Of a DNA stretch of 64,000 bases, positions 22,324 through 34,409 are shown piece after piece. The stretch lies in contig CM064867.1 of NCBI GenBank assembly GCA_032719365.1, forward strand, positions 62,494,136 to 62,558,135, written 5' to 3'. The DNA comes from Prinsepia uniflora (taxonomy: Eukaryota; Streptophyta; Magnoliopsida; Rosales; Rosaceae). The notes below the pieces were generated by a model that worked only from the letters and a program-made list of their open reading frames with translations, made no database searches and was not told where the DNA came from. Each line of letters opens with the position of its first letter. Positions within the stretch are counted from its first letter, which is position 1. The translations under genes were made by a program, and so were the position numbers.

Positions 22324-24889
22324 TGACAGGACCGTCCCCTGAGGAACATAGATAACTGTCTCTGGTCTTGCTCCCGTCTGACAAGTCAACTGAAGTTCAG
22401 AAATTACCCTCAGCACTCGCCAAACTAGGGATAATCACACCTGTGCCCACTCATGCCTCCACCTCCTAATCAGCCTCGATTGTTGTGCCACGACCTAGAG
22501 GGTCAATAAAACATAAAAGGTGTGAGTGGATGAAAATAAATCAGTTTATAAAAACATTTTATAGAAAAAGACAATTCTACCCTCTACGTAAAACCAATGC
22601 ATGCATTCGAAAATCACTTAGTTCCACGATAAGAAAACTGCTAATGAAAAATCAGAAATCATTTCATAACCCATCTCATTTTCAATATAAGAAAACCGTG
22701 CATGAAAATCAAAATCATTTTCCTTTTCTCAAACCTCGGGCCTTAGCCCGAAAACATAAATACGGGACCTCAGCCCAAAATCATGAATCAAAATCCAAGT
22801 ACGAGAACATAGCCCAAAAATCCATAAAGCCATATAAACTGGGCCACTGCCCAACACATCCGAAAACATCGGAAATCAACAGTAAATCACAAGTCAATCA
22901 ATCTGCTGGATCTCAATCACCGAGTCTTTAAACTCACATATATCAGGCCTTCCCGGGATATCAACGAGTCTTTAAACTCAAAACACAATCAATAGTCCTC
23001 GGGGGATATCACAATAACTGAGTCTTTAAATTCAAAACATCGTAATCAAGGGCCCTCCCCCGTCACATCAATCAACCGGGTCTTTAAACCCAAAACCAAA
23101 TCCAGCAATAGTACCGGGTCTTTAAACCCAGAACCATGTGTAATTCATAGCAAATCCAGAATCCATAGTAATCCAATTTCAAAAACAAAATCTGAAATAA
23201 TTTTTTATCGAAATGGGTCTCGTGCCCGAATTCACATGCAAACCCAATGTCACACCATCAAGTCATTAACAAAACATGATATGTGTAAACCATATAAAAT
23301 CATCCATCAAACCATCATCAAAGTATAACATAAATTGTATTCTCGAAATACGTGCAATTATGTATTGCATATCGAAATACATGCAAATACAGAAATCGTA
23401 ATTACCATAAGCATAAGTATAGAAATCATGATTATAAAGCATAGAAAACAATTATGCATGCATTGATGTTTAGAAAGCAAAGTCCACTCACACACCGTCC
23501 AAACGGCTCGCTTCCGAGCTGCACGTTTTTCCGTAAATTCTGGAAATTACAATTCATGTGCAAAATCATTATCGAGGGTCACTAATACGTCAATATACCT
23601 CATATAATTTTCCCCAATTATTCCGGGATTTAAATATGTATTTTAAACGTATATGAAAACTTCGGATACACTGAACACTATCGAAACGATATATCTGATT
23701 TCCTCGAAACTCGTGCCAAAATCGTCGTTACATTAAAAGGAGCGAGTTTCATGTTGAACTCACCTCGAGATTCGGTTCCACGTGCCCCCACGCGCCGCCT
23801 TGAGTGGCTGCGCGTGAAGCCCATGCGCTGCTACATTGCATGCACTGTTCATCGTTCTCACCCGACTGTCTGTTAAACTGGTCGTTCAACCCGCGTGTTG
23901 ACCCGTTTCAATCCTCTTCAATTCCAACTTGTTTTCTGAAATTAAAATGTCCAATAGCTTCGTAAACACATGAATTAGAGGTCTGTCATCTCAATTCCAA
24001 CTCTAATTACTTCGAACTATCCAACCCAACTCAAACTTTCGAAGACTGTTCATCATTCAATCCCTTCAATTGTCATCGATTTCTTTAAATTGATCAGTTA
24101 GGAAGCATCATAGACTCATTCTAACCATGAATTCAGGTTCAATTTGACTTGAACATACCTTTGTATGATCAAACACAATCATGGAAGTTCCAAATCGTCG
24201 CGGGTCCAGTTCTTGATCAATTCTTGATCAATTCTCTTCGATTTTGATATGGTCTTAATCAGAAGAGTTCCTGAAAGCTCACACGAGCCTCAGTTGTAGT
24301 CATCATGGCCTCTAATGTGGAATTCGAATTTTTGAAACATTTGAATTCCACGGGTTTGGGTTTTGGGTTCGTATAGCTATTTCTCTCCTTTCTTCCCTCA
24401 TTCTCCCTCGTTTTCTTTGTTTTTCACTCAGTATCAATTCTATCCTCTCAGAATCAATCCACTGGATTCAATTGATCACACCTCTCCACAATTATAGATG
24501 GATATGGTTTATCACCGTTTCGTAAATCAAGCGGCAACAATTGCCACAAATCCTCATTCGTAAGTGACAGGTGTCACTCCAGGGACAAACTGAGGCCGCA
24601 TCAACTAATAATCAGCCGCCCTGCCAATTGACCATTTTACCCCTCCTTTGCAAAATGACCAAATTACCCCTCACCATCTCAAACCCGTATCTTTTACATT
24701 CGAACTCCGATTGACGCATGACGCCTGTCTACGGATTCAGTGTCTCGAGACCTACCCAACGGTCTTGACGGAAAGTCCAAACGAGGTCCCGATTAAAAAG
24801 TCAACTTTTGTCCCTTATAACCAGGGGTAAAATCGTCATTTCTTTCAAATTTTTCAAATTTTCCTTTTTCGAATTTTCGGGGCGTCACA
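22324..24889 (-). repeat. Element B 5' LTR
   Basis: Sense start TGTGACGCCCC at 24889, end GGTCCTGTCA at 22324. It contains the array at 22921-23131, GTCCACTCACAC (23482-23493) and GTGTGAGTGGAT (22520-22531) in plus view, and stem arms TAGAGGGT (22496-22503)/ACCCTCTA (22579-22586). Both arms differ from the 3' LTR in a compensatory way. Confidence 0.88.
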
Positions 24890-24894
24890 CCTAC

Positions 24895-26171
24895 CGAAGT
24901 CATGAATTCCCTGTCAGGAGCAACTCACCAACTCCTCGCTTACTCTGTCAACAACTCCTGGCCGAAATGCAAGCAGCCCATTTCTTGCTTCCACATGCTC
25001 CATTTTGCATATGTTTTGGCAGATTTCTAGCACATTTGCAGCCCCCAAAACCATCCCTAATATCATAATTGTTCATCATTTCATTTTTATATTTTATTTT
25101 GTATTTTTATTTGAATATTTTTGGCACTCCCTCTATAGATAGGGAGGCCATTTCACTTGTTAAGGGTCCCCATTTTTTCCTTTTCTTCCCTTTTCTGAGT
25201 TCTTTTTTCTCTTTGGTAGTTTGATCTTTAGTTCATCTTTTTTTCTCTTTATAGATTTATTTTTGGGGACCATTTGTAACTTCTTTTAGTTTTCTTCTTT
25301 TGCTTTCTTTTAATCTTTCTTCTTATATTTTTCTTTTAACTTCTTTTAACTTCTTTGACTTCTCTTTTAGATACAATTTTATGTCTTCTAAATGTTTGAG
25401 AATATGAATACAATCTTCATGTGTTTTACTTTCTAATTTTCATTTATTTCATAAGTTTTAGTGTTTCATTTATTTCTAAATGTCGGTGCACTTAGCATTT
25501 GATTGAAGAGATTCTTATGTCGGCCACTGTCTGTGCATTTAATCACAAATTTAAGGTGAATCACGTTGTAAATGTTTAATGCATATTAATGTTTGACGCA
25601 CATTAATGGTTGATACATTTATAATAATAAAAAACGTATGCATGTACTTGAGATGATGAAGGTAGAATTTTGTGATTGGTTCAATATGTACTAAATGTTA
25701 GTGTTGGTAAAAATTGTGTTTGAAAAAAATCAATTTTAGGAATAGTTAAATTATTTTTATTGTTAATTTTAATTTATTTCTTAGTTAGTGTTAAAATATA
25801 GTTTAGGTTAAAAATCTTTAAACCCTACCCCCCCCCCCCCCCCCCCCCTCCCCACTTTCCTTTAATTCTTTATTCTTTATTGTTTAATTGTTTAATAGTT
25901 TAATTCTTTATTTTTTTTTAATTCTTTATTCTTTTATTCTTTTATTTTTTTTAATTCATTTATTCTTTGATTCATTTATTTCATTAATTGTTTCATTCTT
26001 TAATTCATTTATTATTCATTATTCTTTCTCACTAAAAAATTATTAATGTTCTCTAATTTTCCCGCTTAAGAAAGATCTCTATTTACCAATACTACATCTA
26101 CACAAAAAGAGTTTAAATTGCATAATACTCAAATTACGTATTTAATTTAATGCATAGTTTGGACGTTATCA
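24895..26171 (+). repeat. Athila-type LTR H, right part
   Basis: Continuation of LTR H after element B, ending TTATCA immediately before the primer site. Together the two parts make about 1.78 kb, usual for Athila. Contains a run of 21 C at 25828-25848 and T-rich tracts. Confidence 0.75.
25828..25848. repeat. Poly-C tract (21 C)
   Basis: An uninterrupted C run within LTR H, followed by TCCCC. Its length is prone to sequencing error. Confidence 0.9.
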
Positions 26172-26176
26172 ATTTT

Positions 26177-26194
26177 TGGTGCCGTTGCCGGAGA
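26177..26194 (+). promoter_or_regulatory. Athila-type primer binding site
   Basis: TGGTGCCGTTGCCGGAGA differs by two transitions from the TGGCGCCGTTGCCGGGGA site characteristic of Athila/Tat-type Ty3/gypsy elements. It begins five bases after the LTR end and fixes the identity and orientation of H. Confidence 0.85.
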
Positions 26195-27600
26195 ACTTGA
26201 AAATCATTTTTAATGTGTTGGTGTATGTATATAAATTGTGCATATTATACTTGTTTATATGTTTTATTTTTGTTGATATTATATTTTTTCATAATTTTCT
26301 TACTATACTTGTTTATAATCTTTATACTTGTTTATTTTATATTTGTTTTTGTTTATGTTTGTTTATTTTTTTTTTTTTTTATACATGTACATATTATACT
26401 TGTTCATAATGTTTATCTTTATACATGTTCATACATATTATACTTGTATATTATTTTTATTTATTTTTATACTTGTTCATAACTTTTATTTTTTTGCTTG
26501 TTCATAGTTTTGATTCTTATAATTGTTCTTATTATATTTGTTTATAATGCTCATACTTTACTTGTTTATAATTTCTAATTTATACTTGTTCATAAATGTT
26601 CATAATTTTTTTATATACTTGTTCATATTATAATTGTTTATGTAAATTTATATTGTTATTATACTTGTTTATGATTGTACATACTTGTTCATTTTATACT
26701 TGTCTATATTTTAATTGTTTATAATTGTAGATATTTGTTCATACTTGTACATAATGTTCATAATGTACATATATACTTGTAAATAAATCTTGTGCACAAC
26801 CAATATGTTAGTGTGAATATCCTTACTTGCGAACATAATTACTTGTGAATAAATTGTTCATACTTGTATTAATTGTTCATATGTAAATTGTCATATTATA
26901 CTTGTAAATTGCGCATAAAAACATACTTGTAAATAATTCTTACATTCATGCATTAGTCTCGGCTATATGTAGATCACTTGTACTTCGAAGTGTAGATTTT
27001 GATCTTTAATGGAATTGGTGAAGTCTCTTTTGTTAACTCTCAGTTACGGTGAATGTTAACACTTGAGTTATCTTAATTCCTCTGGATTAAGAAATTTTCG
27101 AGGGTGATGTACAGGATAAGAGACGGTATTCATAATTGGTTTTGGGTCTAATAAAAGAATATCAATGGAGTTTAAGCCTCGGGATGTCTCGAAATTAGCC
27201 CTGCCTCTTATGTTTATTCTTTCTAACCTGGTCACCTTTGGACTTGCCCAAATAGTTGAATAAATCTAAGATATTTACTTGGGTCGTACGGACGTAGAAG
27301 TCTCCATCTAAACTTTGAAGTTATGTGAACCATAAATATCTTTGACTTCCTCCGACAAGTAAATATTGTTTATATCAGTTTACATTTGTTTATATCTTAA
27401 CTTACATTACTTGTCATAACTTTAACTTGTTTCTTTCATTCTAAGTTGCATTGCATCTTTAATTTAAACTTGCATTTCTAATTTACATTTTTAACTTGCA
27501 TTTTTAACTCAAATTGCATCTCTAACTTAAATATGCATATCTAACTTGCATTCTTGATAAACATGCATTTTTGACTAACTTACTTACAACTCTGTCTAGG
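26195..27600 (+). mobile_element. Element H leader, AT-rich
   Basis: Non-coding leader. From about 26220 to 26940 it is dominated by degenerate repeats of ATACTTGTTCATA-like units. The small open frames there (for example 26176-26409) are low-complexity products of this repeat. No gag is readable. Confidence 0.6.
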
Positions 27601-28490
27601 TTGGATGGACGTTAAACTTCAAACGCTTGTTGTGAGACAATCCAATGTGTTCCCGGGATGTGAATGAGTCATCAACGTAGATTTGCTATCTTTCTACCCT
27701 TCACTCTTTTTATTTATTTATTTATTTATTGTTTATCTTACTTTATTTTCGTAAATCATCTTCCTTACTTTGATTCTATATTTATTTACTTCATATTTGC
27801 CTACATTGAGGACAATGTAAAATTTAACTGTGGGGGAGTGGTTTACAATTTTAATTGTGCAATAAAATTATTTTATCAAAAAAATTAAAAATTAAAAAAT
27901 AAATTTGCTTTCTTGAGTCTTGTTGTTTTAACTTAGTGTTTTTACGAGTATTATGTTTCCCTTTAACTTCTCAATGATATAAATGAACGGAAATGAATAT
28001 GTTATGGTTAAAGATGATCACTACAACTTGAATTCGTTTATTAATATTTTATGATTAAGTGTTATAACTCGTAGATAATGCATGTAAATTGGTATATAAA
28101 CGAGCATGTTAAGATAAGTATGAATCATTTGAACCTTATGTGAGCTTTAGAACTTTATATACATCTTTGATGAGTGATTCATAAGTTCTTTGTTTAAGTT
28201 GATACATATGCCTCATAACTGCTTGCCATAACTTATAATGAACTCTAGAATACGAGAACTTATTCTATGTGATTTTCAAAGTTTTTTAAGTCAATAAACT
28301 CTCTGATTTTGGATATGATTAAGACATTAGGATTAACACCACATATTCAAACATCCATGTTCCCTATTTTGTGTGCACAAGTTGCAACCCCCTTAGATTT
28401 AATCATTTTGAGCTCACATTAAGCCTTTCTTTTATTACCATGATTTTCTAAATACCTGAGCTTAGTATAGACATCATTTACCCTTGTTCT
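27601..28490 (+). mobile_element. Element H 3' region, no gag-pol
   Basis: GACGTTAAACTTCAAACGC, then CATTGAGGACAATG and CTGTGGGGGAG (about 27805-27840) are the signature of the 3' untranslated region of Athila/Tat elements. It follows the leader with no coding region in between, so gag-pol is deleted. H is cut at about 28490 where element G sequence begins, and no 3' LTR is seen. A short (ATTT)n run is at 27709-27731. Confidence 0.6.
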
Positions 28491-28865
28491 ATCACGACGA
28501 AGTCACATCCCAACATGTGGCTCATCGTCATCCCAACTACCGGCACACAGTGTACGAATCAGACAACCCTGAGTCGTTACTCATACCGAGGAACAACCCC
28601 GTACCTCTGCTCAGGTTAAAGGAACTCTGCCTCCCTCGTACCCCATAACTCTGGGCACAGTCACCGTGACAACTCACCATAAGATACTGAAAGTTCCCTG
28701 AACGTCCCCTAATTCTCAACTACCACAACTACACCAATCACCCTTGATAGCCAGCCATCTCCACCCGGCTATCGACCAATAGTCCTCGTTATCGAGATCT
28801 GCATCCACACATCACACTATTATTTGGTCCAACTCAGGATTCCATATATCATCTCATAACCGTAC
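28491..28865 (-). mobile_element. Element G internal fragment, left
   Basis: Matches the internal domains of A and F in order (GAAGTCACATCCC..., then CCGTACCTCTGCTC..., then CACAGTCACCGTGACAACTC). It lacks a polypurine tract and 3' LTR on its left. Element F interrupts it after CGTAC. Confidence 0.65.
28861..28865. repeat. Target site duplication of element F, left (CGTAC)
   Basis: CGTAC matches CGTAC at 62877-62881, 34 kb away on the other side of F. Confidence 0.88.
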
Positions 28866-28998
28866 TGTAACGACCCGTCCCAAATTCCATGATTAGATTA
28901 GTGACTAATCACGATTAGTGAGGCTAATCCGTGATTAGTAGAGTGAAATCGGACGAACGATGCGAAATGACCGTTTTGTCCCTAGTGGTGGTAAAACA

Positions 28999-29340
28999 TT
29001 GACTTTTCAATCGGGCGGTCAAATGGACTTTGACCGATGACTGTGACGTAGTTCGTGACGTCACGAGTTCATATACAGGTGGCACGTTCAATTCCGACGT
29101 TCGAGGAGGAAGTTATGACGTTTGGAAGTTTAGGGGCATTTTGGTAATTTTGGTTAAATGAGGTCAAATGTTGACTTTTTGACCAGGAGGTCCGATGGCC
29201 GAGGTCCGAAGACCGTTACGTAGATAAGGACGATACGAATCCATAGATAGGCGGCACGTCGAATTCGGACGTTCGACGGCGAAGTTACGGTTCACGAAAG
29301 TTCCAAGTTACTATTCATGACGACACGTTTTACGAGGACC
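28999..29340 (+). repeat. Tandem 172-bp module in LTR U3 region
   Basis: Landmarks TTGACTTTT, GACCG..ACGTAG, ATA.ACAGG.GGCACGT and CGACGTTCGA occur twice with constant offset of 172 bases (28999/29171; 29081/29253). Present in every LTR family here (about 174 in I), so the duplication predates their split. Confidence 0.75.
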
Positions 29341-30620
29341 ATTTGTCTTTAGTGGGCCAGTTACTTTTCAGCAACCAATGGATGAGTGACACTTGTCACC
29401 CATCCACTGGCCAACCTCACCCATTCATGCACCAAAACCCATCCCCGTGCATCGTCCATTTTCTTTGTTTCCAAACACAAACCCGATCCCATTTCTCACC
29501 CAAATACCAAACCCTTGACCTGTGAGCTTAGCTGAGAGGACAGAGAGATGAAGGGGACCGGCTGGACGTGGTGGCTGGCCCAGGGAGCACCGCCGTGCAC
29601 GGCGGAGGAGAAAACCGTGCGCAGGTATCAGTTTTAACCGATTTCAATCCATTTTCAGTTTTAATTGTTATGGGTCGATTTGGACGATTTTAATGAGTTA
29701 AATAGGTTTCTAGGACGTTGTTAGGAAGGATTTGAGGGTGGTTAGACGTCGAGGAAGCCTGGGGAAGGTTTTGGATTTTTGAACCGTGAGGGGTTCAATT
29801 GAACTGGTCGGATTTCGAAGGTTTTAGGTAGTTTGATTGATTGGGTTAGATAGGAAATGAAGAAATAGGAATTTAGGAATTGGAATGGAAGCAAACGGAC
29901 CGAAAATGAGGGAGAAAGAGACTTGGACCGGTTACGCCGGTCCAAGTTGCAGGAAAAACCGGACTGGACCGGTTCGGACCGGTCTGACCGAAGTAGGAGA
30001 CGGGTACTGTAGCAGGCGCGTGAAGCCCACGCGCAGCCACTTTAGGCGGCGCGTGAGGGCGCGTGGCAGGGAATCTGGGGAAGGTTCCAACATACGAAAT
30101 CATCTATTCGATGTAACGAACATTTTGGGACTGGTTTCGTGTCAATCGGACACTGTCTCGATATGTTTCGGGGCATCGGAATGTTAGGTTCGGTTTTAAA
30201 AATAGTTAAAAATACGGAAAAATTACGGGGCTTTGGTAGGAGGTTAATTAAGTAGTTAGTAACCTTCTATTAAAATTTGGATAGGTTTGGGAGTCCCGGT
30301 GACAACGATTGACTCGGGAGACGATTATGGCACGAGTATCGAGGCAGCAGCTCGGACGGTCTGTGAGTGGACTTTGTTTTCTAAATTGGTGCATGCATAA
30401 ATGTTTATTATATGTTTTAAATGCTTGTTTGTAATTCCATGGGTGCATTTGTATGTGGTTACGTATAAGCACGTATTTCGAGGTTTCGGCCTTATACGGT
30501 GCTTATACGGGTCTATATCTCTGTATTGATTTAAATGAACTGGATTTGAATTTCAAAAGGATAAACTCGGGTATGAGACCCATTTGGTTTTGTCTCGGGC
30601 ATATGACCTCAGATTCCGGG

Positions 30621-30625
30621 CACGG
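30621..30625. repeat. Target site duplication of D/E array, left (CACGG)
   Basis: CACGG matches 55066-55070 beyond the array. Joining the flanks restores F-type LTR sequence as seen uninterrupted at 61250-61290. Confidence 0.92.
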
Positions 30626-33600
30626 TGACAGGACCCATCCCAATCCCCCCGGGATTAGTGCGGGATGACCCTGCTCCCGTCTGACACGAAGTGTCAGACA
30701 AGGGATATTTCCGACCATTGCCCTCCTGGGCTATCAGAGTACGCCAGGATCTGGAGGAGGCTTGTGATATCTCGGTCTCTGTTACAGTCCACATCCGATG
30801 TCAACCTCAAGGGCAGTCAAAACATTAAAAACAGTGAGTGGACAAAACAAAAGTTTATAAAAACATTTCATAAGACATCTGTACCCTCCACTAAAAGCAT
30901 GCATGCATTCGAAAACCATTTATCCAAAACAACCATATGTGGGACTAAGCCCAAAGCAGATATAAACCAAGGTTGAAAGGATCACAATGAAAACGACCAT
31001 ACGGGCCACTGCCCAAATCCATAAGGGACTTGGCCCCAAACCATAAAGAAACCAAGTACACGAGCCACTGCTCAAATCCTGTGCACACCTGTGCACACCA
31101 CATATCATATATCATATATACATATAAGTCACACAACCAATCCTGTCACAGTATCCAAAGCTACGCGCGTGCTACCCGGGTCTCAATCCGAGTCTTCTCA
31201 AAGTCAAGGTCAATGTCCGCAGACCACTGACCCTACCCGAGGTAATAGTAACCATAGCCTTCCTGAGATTAAGGAACCCAACTGGGGGTGACTCCACTTA
31301 GTCGGTGCTCCGTGACTACTCCGGGGTCCACCCAGGCCAACAACCCTCCCCGGAGGAGATAATAGAAGTAAAGGAAGGTAGATGAACATATATATATACA
31401 TAGCATAATATCCATGCCTGGTTCCCCTGAACCGTCATGATCCATAATATCCATAACCAAGGTAACATGCCGGTTCCCATAAACCGTCATGTACCGTAAT
31501 AACATAACCAGGGTTCATGTCGGTCCCCATAAACCGTCAAGAACCAGAATAACCTTTCCAGAGTTCATGCCGGTTCCCATAAACCGTCATGAACTTGGAA
31601 ATCTATCTAGGGTCCCTGACCCGAAATCATAAACCGTAAAATAACTGGTTCTCGTGCCCGAACATATGACATCAGCTGGGCACCGTGCTCGAAATCTTTG
31701 GTCATATGCCCGAGACAAAACCAAATGGGTCTCATACCCGAGTTTATCCTTTTATAAATCCAAAGACATTTCATTAAAACCAATAAAGAAATACAGACCC
31801 ATATAAGCACCGTATAAGGCCGAAACCTCGAAATACGTGCTTATACGTAACCACATAAAAATGCACCCATGGCATCATCAAACAAGTAATAAAACATATA
31901 ATAAACATTTATGCATGCACCAATTTAGAAAACAAGGTCCACGCACAGACCGTCCGAGCTGTCGCCTCGATTTGCGTGCCATACGGCTCCCTGAGCCGAT
32001 TACCGTCACCGGGACTCCCAAACCTGTCCAAATCGTAATAGAAGGTTACTAACTACTCGATTAACCTCCTACCAAAGCCCCGTAATTTTCTGATATTTTT
32101 AACTATTTTTAAAACTGAACCTAAACATTCCGATGCCCCGAAACATATCGAGACGGTGTCCGATCGACACGAAAACAGTCCCAAAATGTTCGTTACATCG
32201 TATAGAAGATTTCCCGTGTTGAACACTTTCCCAAATTCCCTGCCACGCGCCCTCACGCGCCGCCTGAAGTGGCTGCGCGTGGGCTTCACGCGCCAACTAC
32301 AGTACCTGCTGACGTCATCGCTAACGTCAGCATGACGTCATCTGACAGCTGTCAGGTCTGACATGTCAGACTCTGATAGGTGCCACGTGTCAAGCTCCCA
32401 TTGGTCCACGTCACTGTATTGTCAGTGCCACGTGGCAGTCTGACATGTGCCACGTGTCATCACTCCTATTGTCAGTGCCACGTGGCAGTTTGACATGTGA
32501 CACGTGTCGCACTCCTATTGGCCCATTTTCTGAAATGTCAGCTGACATTGTCAGATCTGACAATGCGGACGTCATCCCTGACATGATGACGTCAGCAGGA
32601 TGATGTCACCTGTCATCTCTGTCCTCCCGCGGGTCGACCTGAATACCAGTAACCGGGTCGCCGTGACCCGCGGCTTGACCCGGCCGGTTCTCCCTGCTCC
32701 AGCCACCATTTCTCCTCCCGTTTGTCCCATTCTACTCGTCTCAACCTAACCTAAAGATCCACGGGCTTAAAAACTATGAAACGGGTCGCGATAATTACCT
32801 ACAGTGCCAAGAATAGTTGCCCAGTTTCCGGCCGTCCGTCTGGGCTGCACCATCGTCCCCCGCCACTTCATTCGATCCTGTTAGCCTCCTCAAGTCCCCA
32901 GAATCACAACCCAATTATTAGTTTTGATTCAAAACCAATAAAACTCAAGTTTCAATTTCAACCCCAAAACCTACCTTTTCGGGTTTCCTCCCGCCGTGTC
33001 CTCCGTCGTCCTCAGCTGTCGTGTCCTTTAGTCCTTCATCGTCACATCCTCACATTATCTCTCTGGTCTCAGTCGCAGATGATGAGGGAGTGTGGGTGTT
33101 GGCTGTGTTTTGAAGAAAATGAAAAATGGAGGGTTATGGGGTTTTTCGGGTTTGTGAGGAAAATGAGGAATGAAGATGTGAGTTGATGAGATCAGATGAG
33201 AGGAGAGATAGAAATGAGATAAGTGGTGAGGATTAAAAGGTGAAATTGAAATGGATGGCTAGGATTTAAGGTTGTTAAGATTTATTATAAAATAATTAAA
33301 ATAATAATATTTAATTACTTAGATCCACTTTTTGGGGGAGGTAGCCAATAGGATGAGTGACACTTGTCACTCATCCATGGGACCCACTAAAAATATCTGC
33401 CCAATCAGATTTCGCCAATTCATCCCCGTCTCGAAGTTCGTGCATAGTGAAATCGAACTTCCGTGACCTATAACTTCCCCGTTCGAAGTCCGATTTCAGA
33501 GTGCCGCCTGCCTATGGATTCGTATCGTCCTTATCTACGTAACGGTCTTTGGCCCTCGGCCATCGGACCTCTTGGTCAAAAAGTCAACATTTGACTCATC

Positions 33601-33891
33601 TTTAACCAAAATTAACAAAATGCCCCTACACTTCCGAACGTCATAACTTCCTCCACGAACGTCGGATTTGAACGTGCCACCTGTCTATGAACTCGTGACG
33701 TCACGAACTACGTCACGGTCATCGGTCAAAGTCCGTTTGACCGCCCGATTGAAAAGTCAACATTTTTCCACCACCAAGGGCAAAACGGTCATCGCATCGT
33801 TCGTCCGATCTAGCCTAACTAATCACCGATTAGCCTCACTAATCGTGATTAGTCACTAATCTAATCTAGGAATTTGGGACGGGTCGTTACA
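30626..33891 (-). repeat. D/E array LTR1 (3' LTR, 3.27 kb)
   Basis: Sense start TGTAACGACCCG at 33891, end CCTGTCA at 30626. Holds the hairpin 33351-33376, a TGACGTCA/CACGTG array (32309-32600), four CATGCCGG units (31412-31595) and GTCTGACAC hairpin (30679-30699). Both halves of its GTGAGTGGAC pair are mutated (plus view CAGTGAGTGGAC and GTCCACGCACAG). Confidence 0.88.
32309..32600. promoter_or_regulatory. bZIP-type palindrome array in LTR1
   Basis: Dense TGACGTCA, GCCACGTGTCA, CCACGTGGCAG and CTGACATGTCAG palindromes. The corresponding array in LTR2 (48833-49180) has an extra block around 48985-49065, so copy number varies between sister LTRs. Confidence 0.55.
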
Positions 33892-34409
33892 ACCTTCCCT
33901 CCTTAATTAATTTCGTCCTCGAAATTCCAACCGACCTAAATCCAACCGATCTTCCCTCCTTAATTTAGTTTCGCTCTCGAAACTCCAACTATCCTGATTC
34001 GACATCCACCCCGTGAAAAGAAGAATCAACCTCGAAACACATGTACACTAGTACATCCATTAAACAAAATAGTACATACTCGTCCGCAACCAGACGTACC
34101 ACTAACGCTCACGTCACATCGTCTACATTCGACCACGTCGAAAACTAACACCATATTTACCTGTGGTTATACTAACCACCAAATTACTCAACCTGTGTGT
34201 AACTAGAGCCATCAGAAACACTATGACCCAACGCACAGTATCCAATGTCTAGTTCACTACCTCGATTAATCCGATGGTATCAGAACCAATCCGACTTCCA
34301 ACTCGCTCACCAACGTATCACTGGTATATCCAGAAACCGCTACCAGACACCACCAGCCTATCTGGTATCGTACCTCGAACAACGTACAAGGTACGTACAT
34401 GTACCCATC
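33892..34409 (-). mobile_element. Unit D internal domain, polypurine side
   Basis: Starts with the polypurine tract (33892-33910) and its duplicate. Compared with unit E it lacks about 205 bases between GTCGAA repeats. Interrupted by element C after CCATC. Confidence 0.8.
34405..34409. repeat. Target site duplication of element C, left (CCATC)
   Basis: Right partner is GCATC at 44565-44569, one base different. The empty site in unit E (about 51160-51180) reads GTACCCATCAATCAGACTAC, confirming the insertion point. Confidence 0.85.

Larger units (their letters stand above)
13533..24889 (-). mobile_element. LARD element B
   Basis: A complete minus-strand element with 5' LTR 22324-24889, 3' LTR 13533-15972 and perfect CCTAC flanks. 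Its LTRs open with TGTGACGCCCC, so it is a different family from A, D and F. The internal domain (15973-22323) is inflated by solo LTR J; without J it is about 3.59 kb. That is close to A (3.67 kb) although the LTRs are of another family. A gag-like start with a stop at codon 4 is the only coding trace. Confidence 0.88.
28866..30625 (+). repeat. Element F 5' LTR, left part
   Basis: Contains GATTAGTGACTAATC repeats at the start, two copies of a 172-bp module (from 28999 and 29171), the GGATGAGTGACA hairpin variant (29380-29405), GC hairpin GCGCGTG/CACGCGC (30016-30034) and CTGTGAGTGGAC (30361-30372). It is nearly identical to 59505-61265. It ends at CACGG, where the D/E array is inserted. Confidence 0.88.

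Noticed and set aside
22485..22931. 148-residue open frame
   Set aside because: Antisense to the B 5' LTR and Lys/Asn/His-rich; the 3' LTR counterpart is broken.
26213..26482. 89-residue hydrophobic open frame (possible membrane protein)
   Set aside because: Product of T-rich ATACTTGTTCATA-like repeats in the H leader; low complexity with no start context or homologous frame.
32776..33186. 136-residue open frame, repeated at 49345-49755 and, cut short, at 53957-54283
   Set aside because: It lies antisense within D/E LTRs, has no recognisable domain, and its repetition only reflects the three LTR copies. One copy has a stop.
30626..33891. Host gene promoter or CpG island suggested by the GC-rich blocks
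   Set aside because: The same blocks occur at the same place in all LTRs, so they belong to the transposons.
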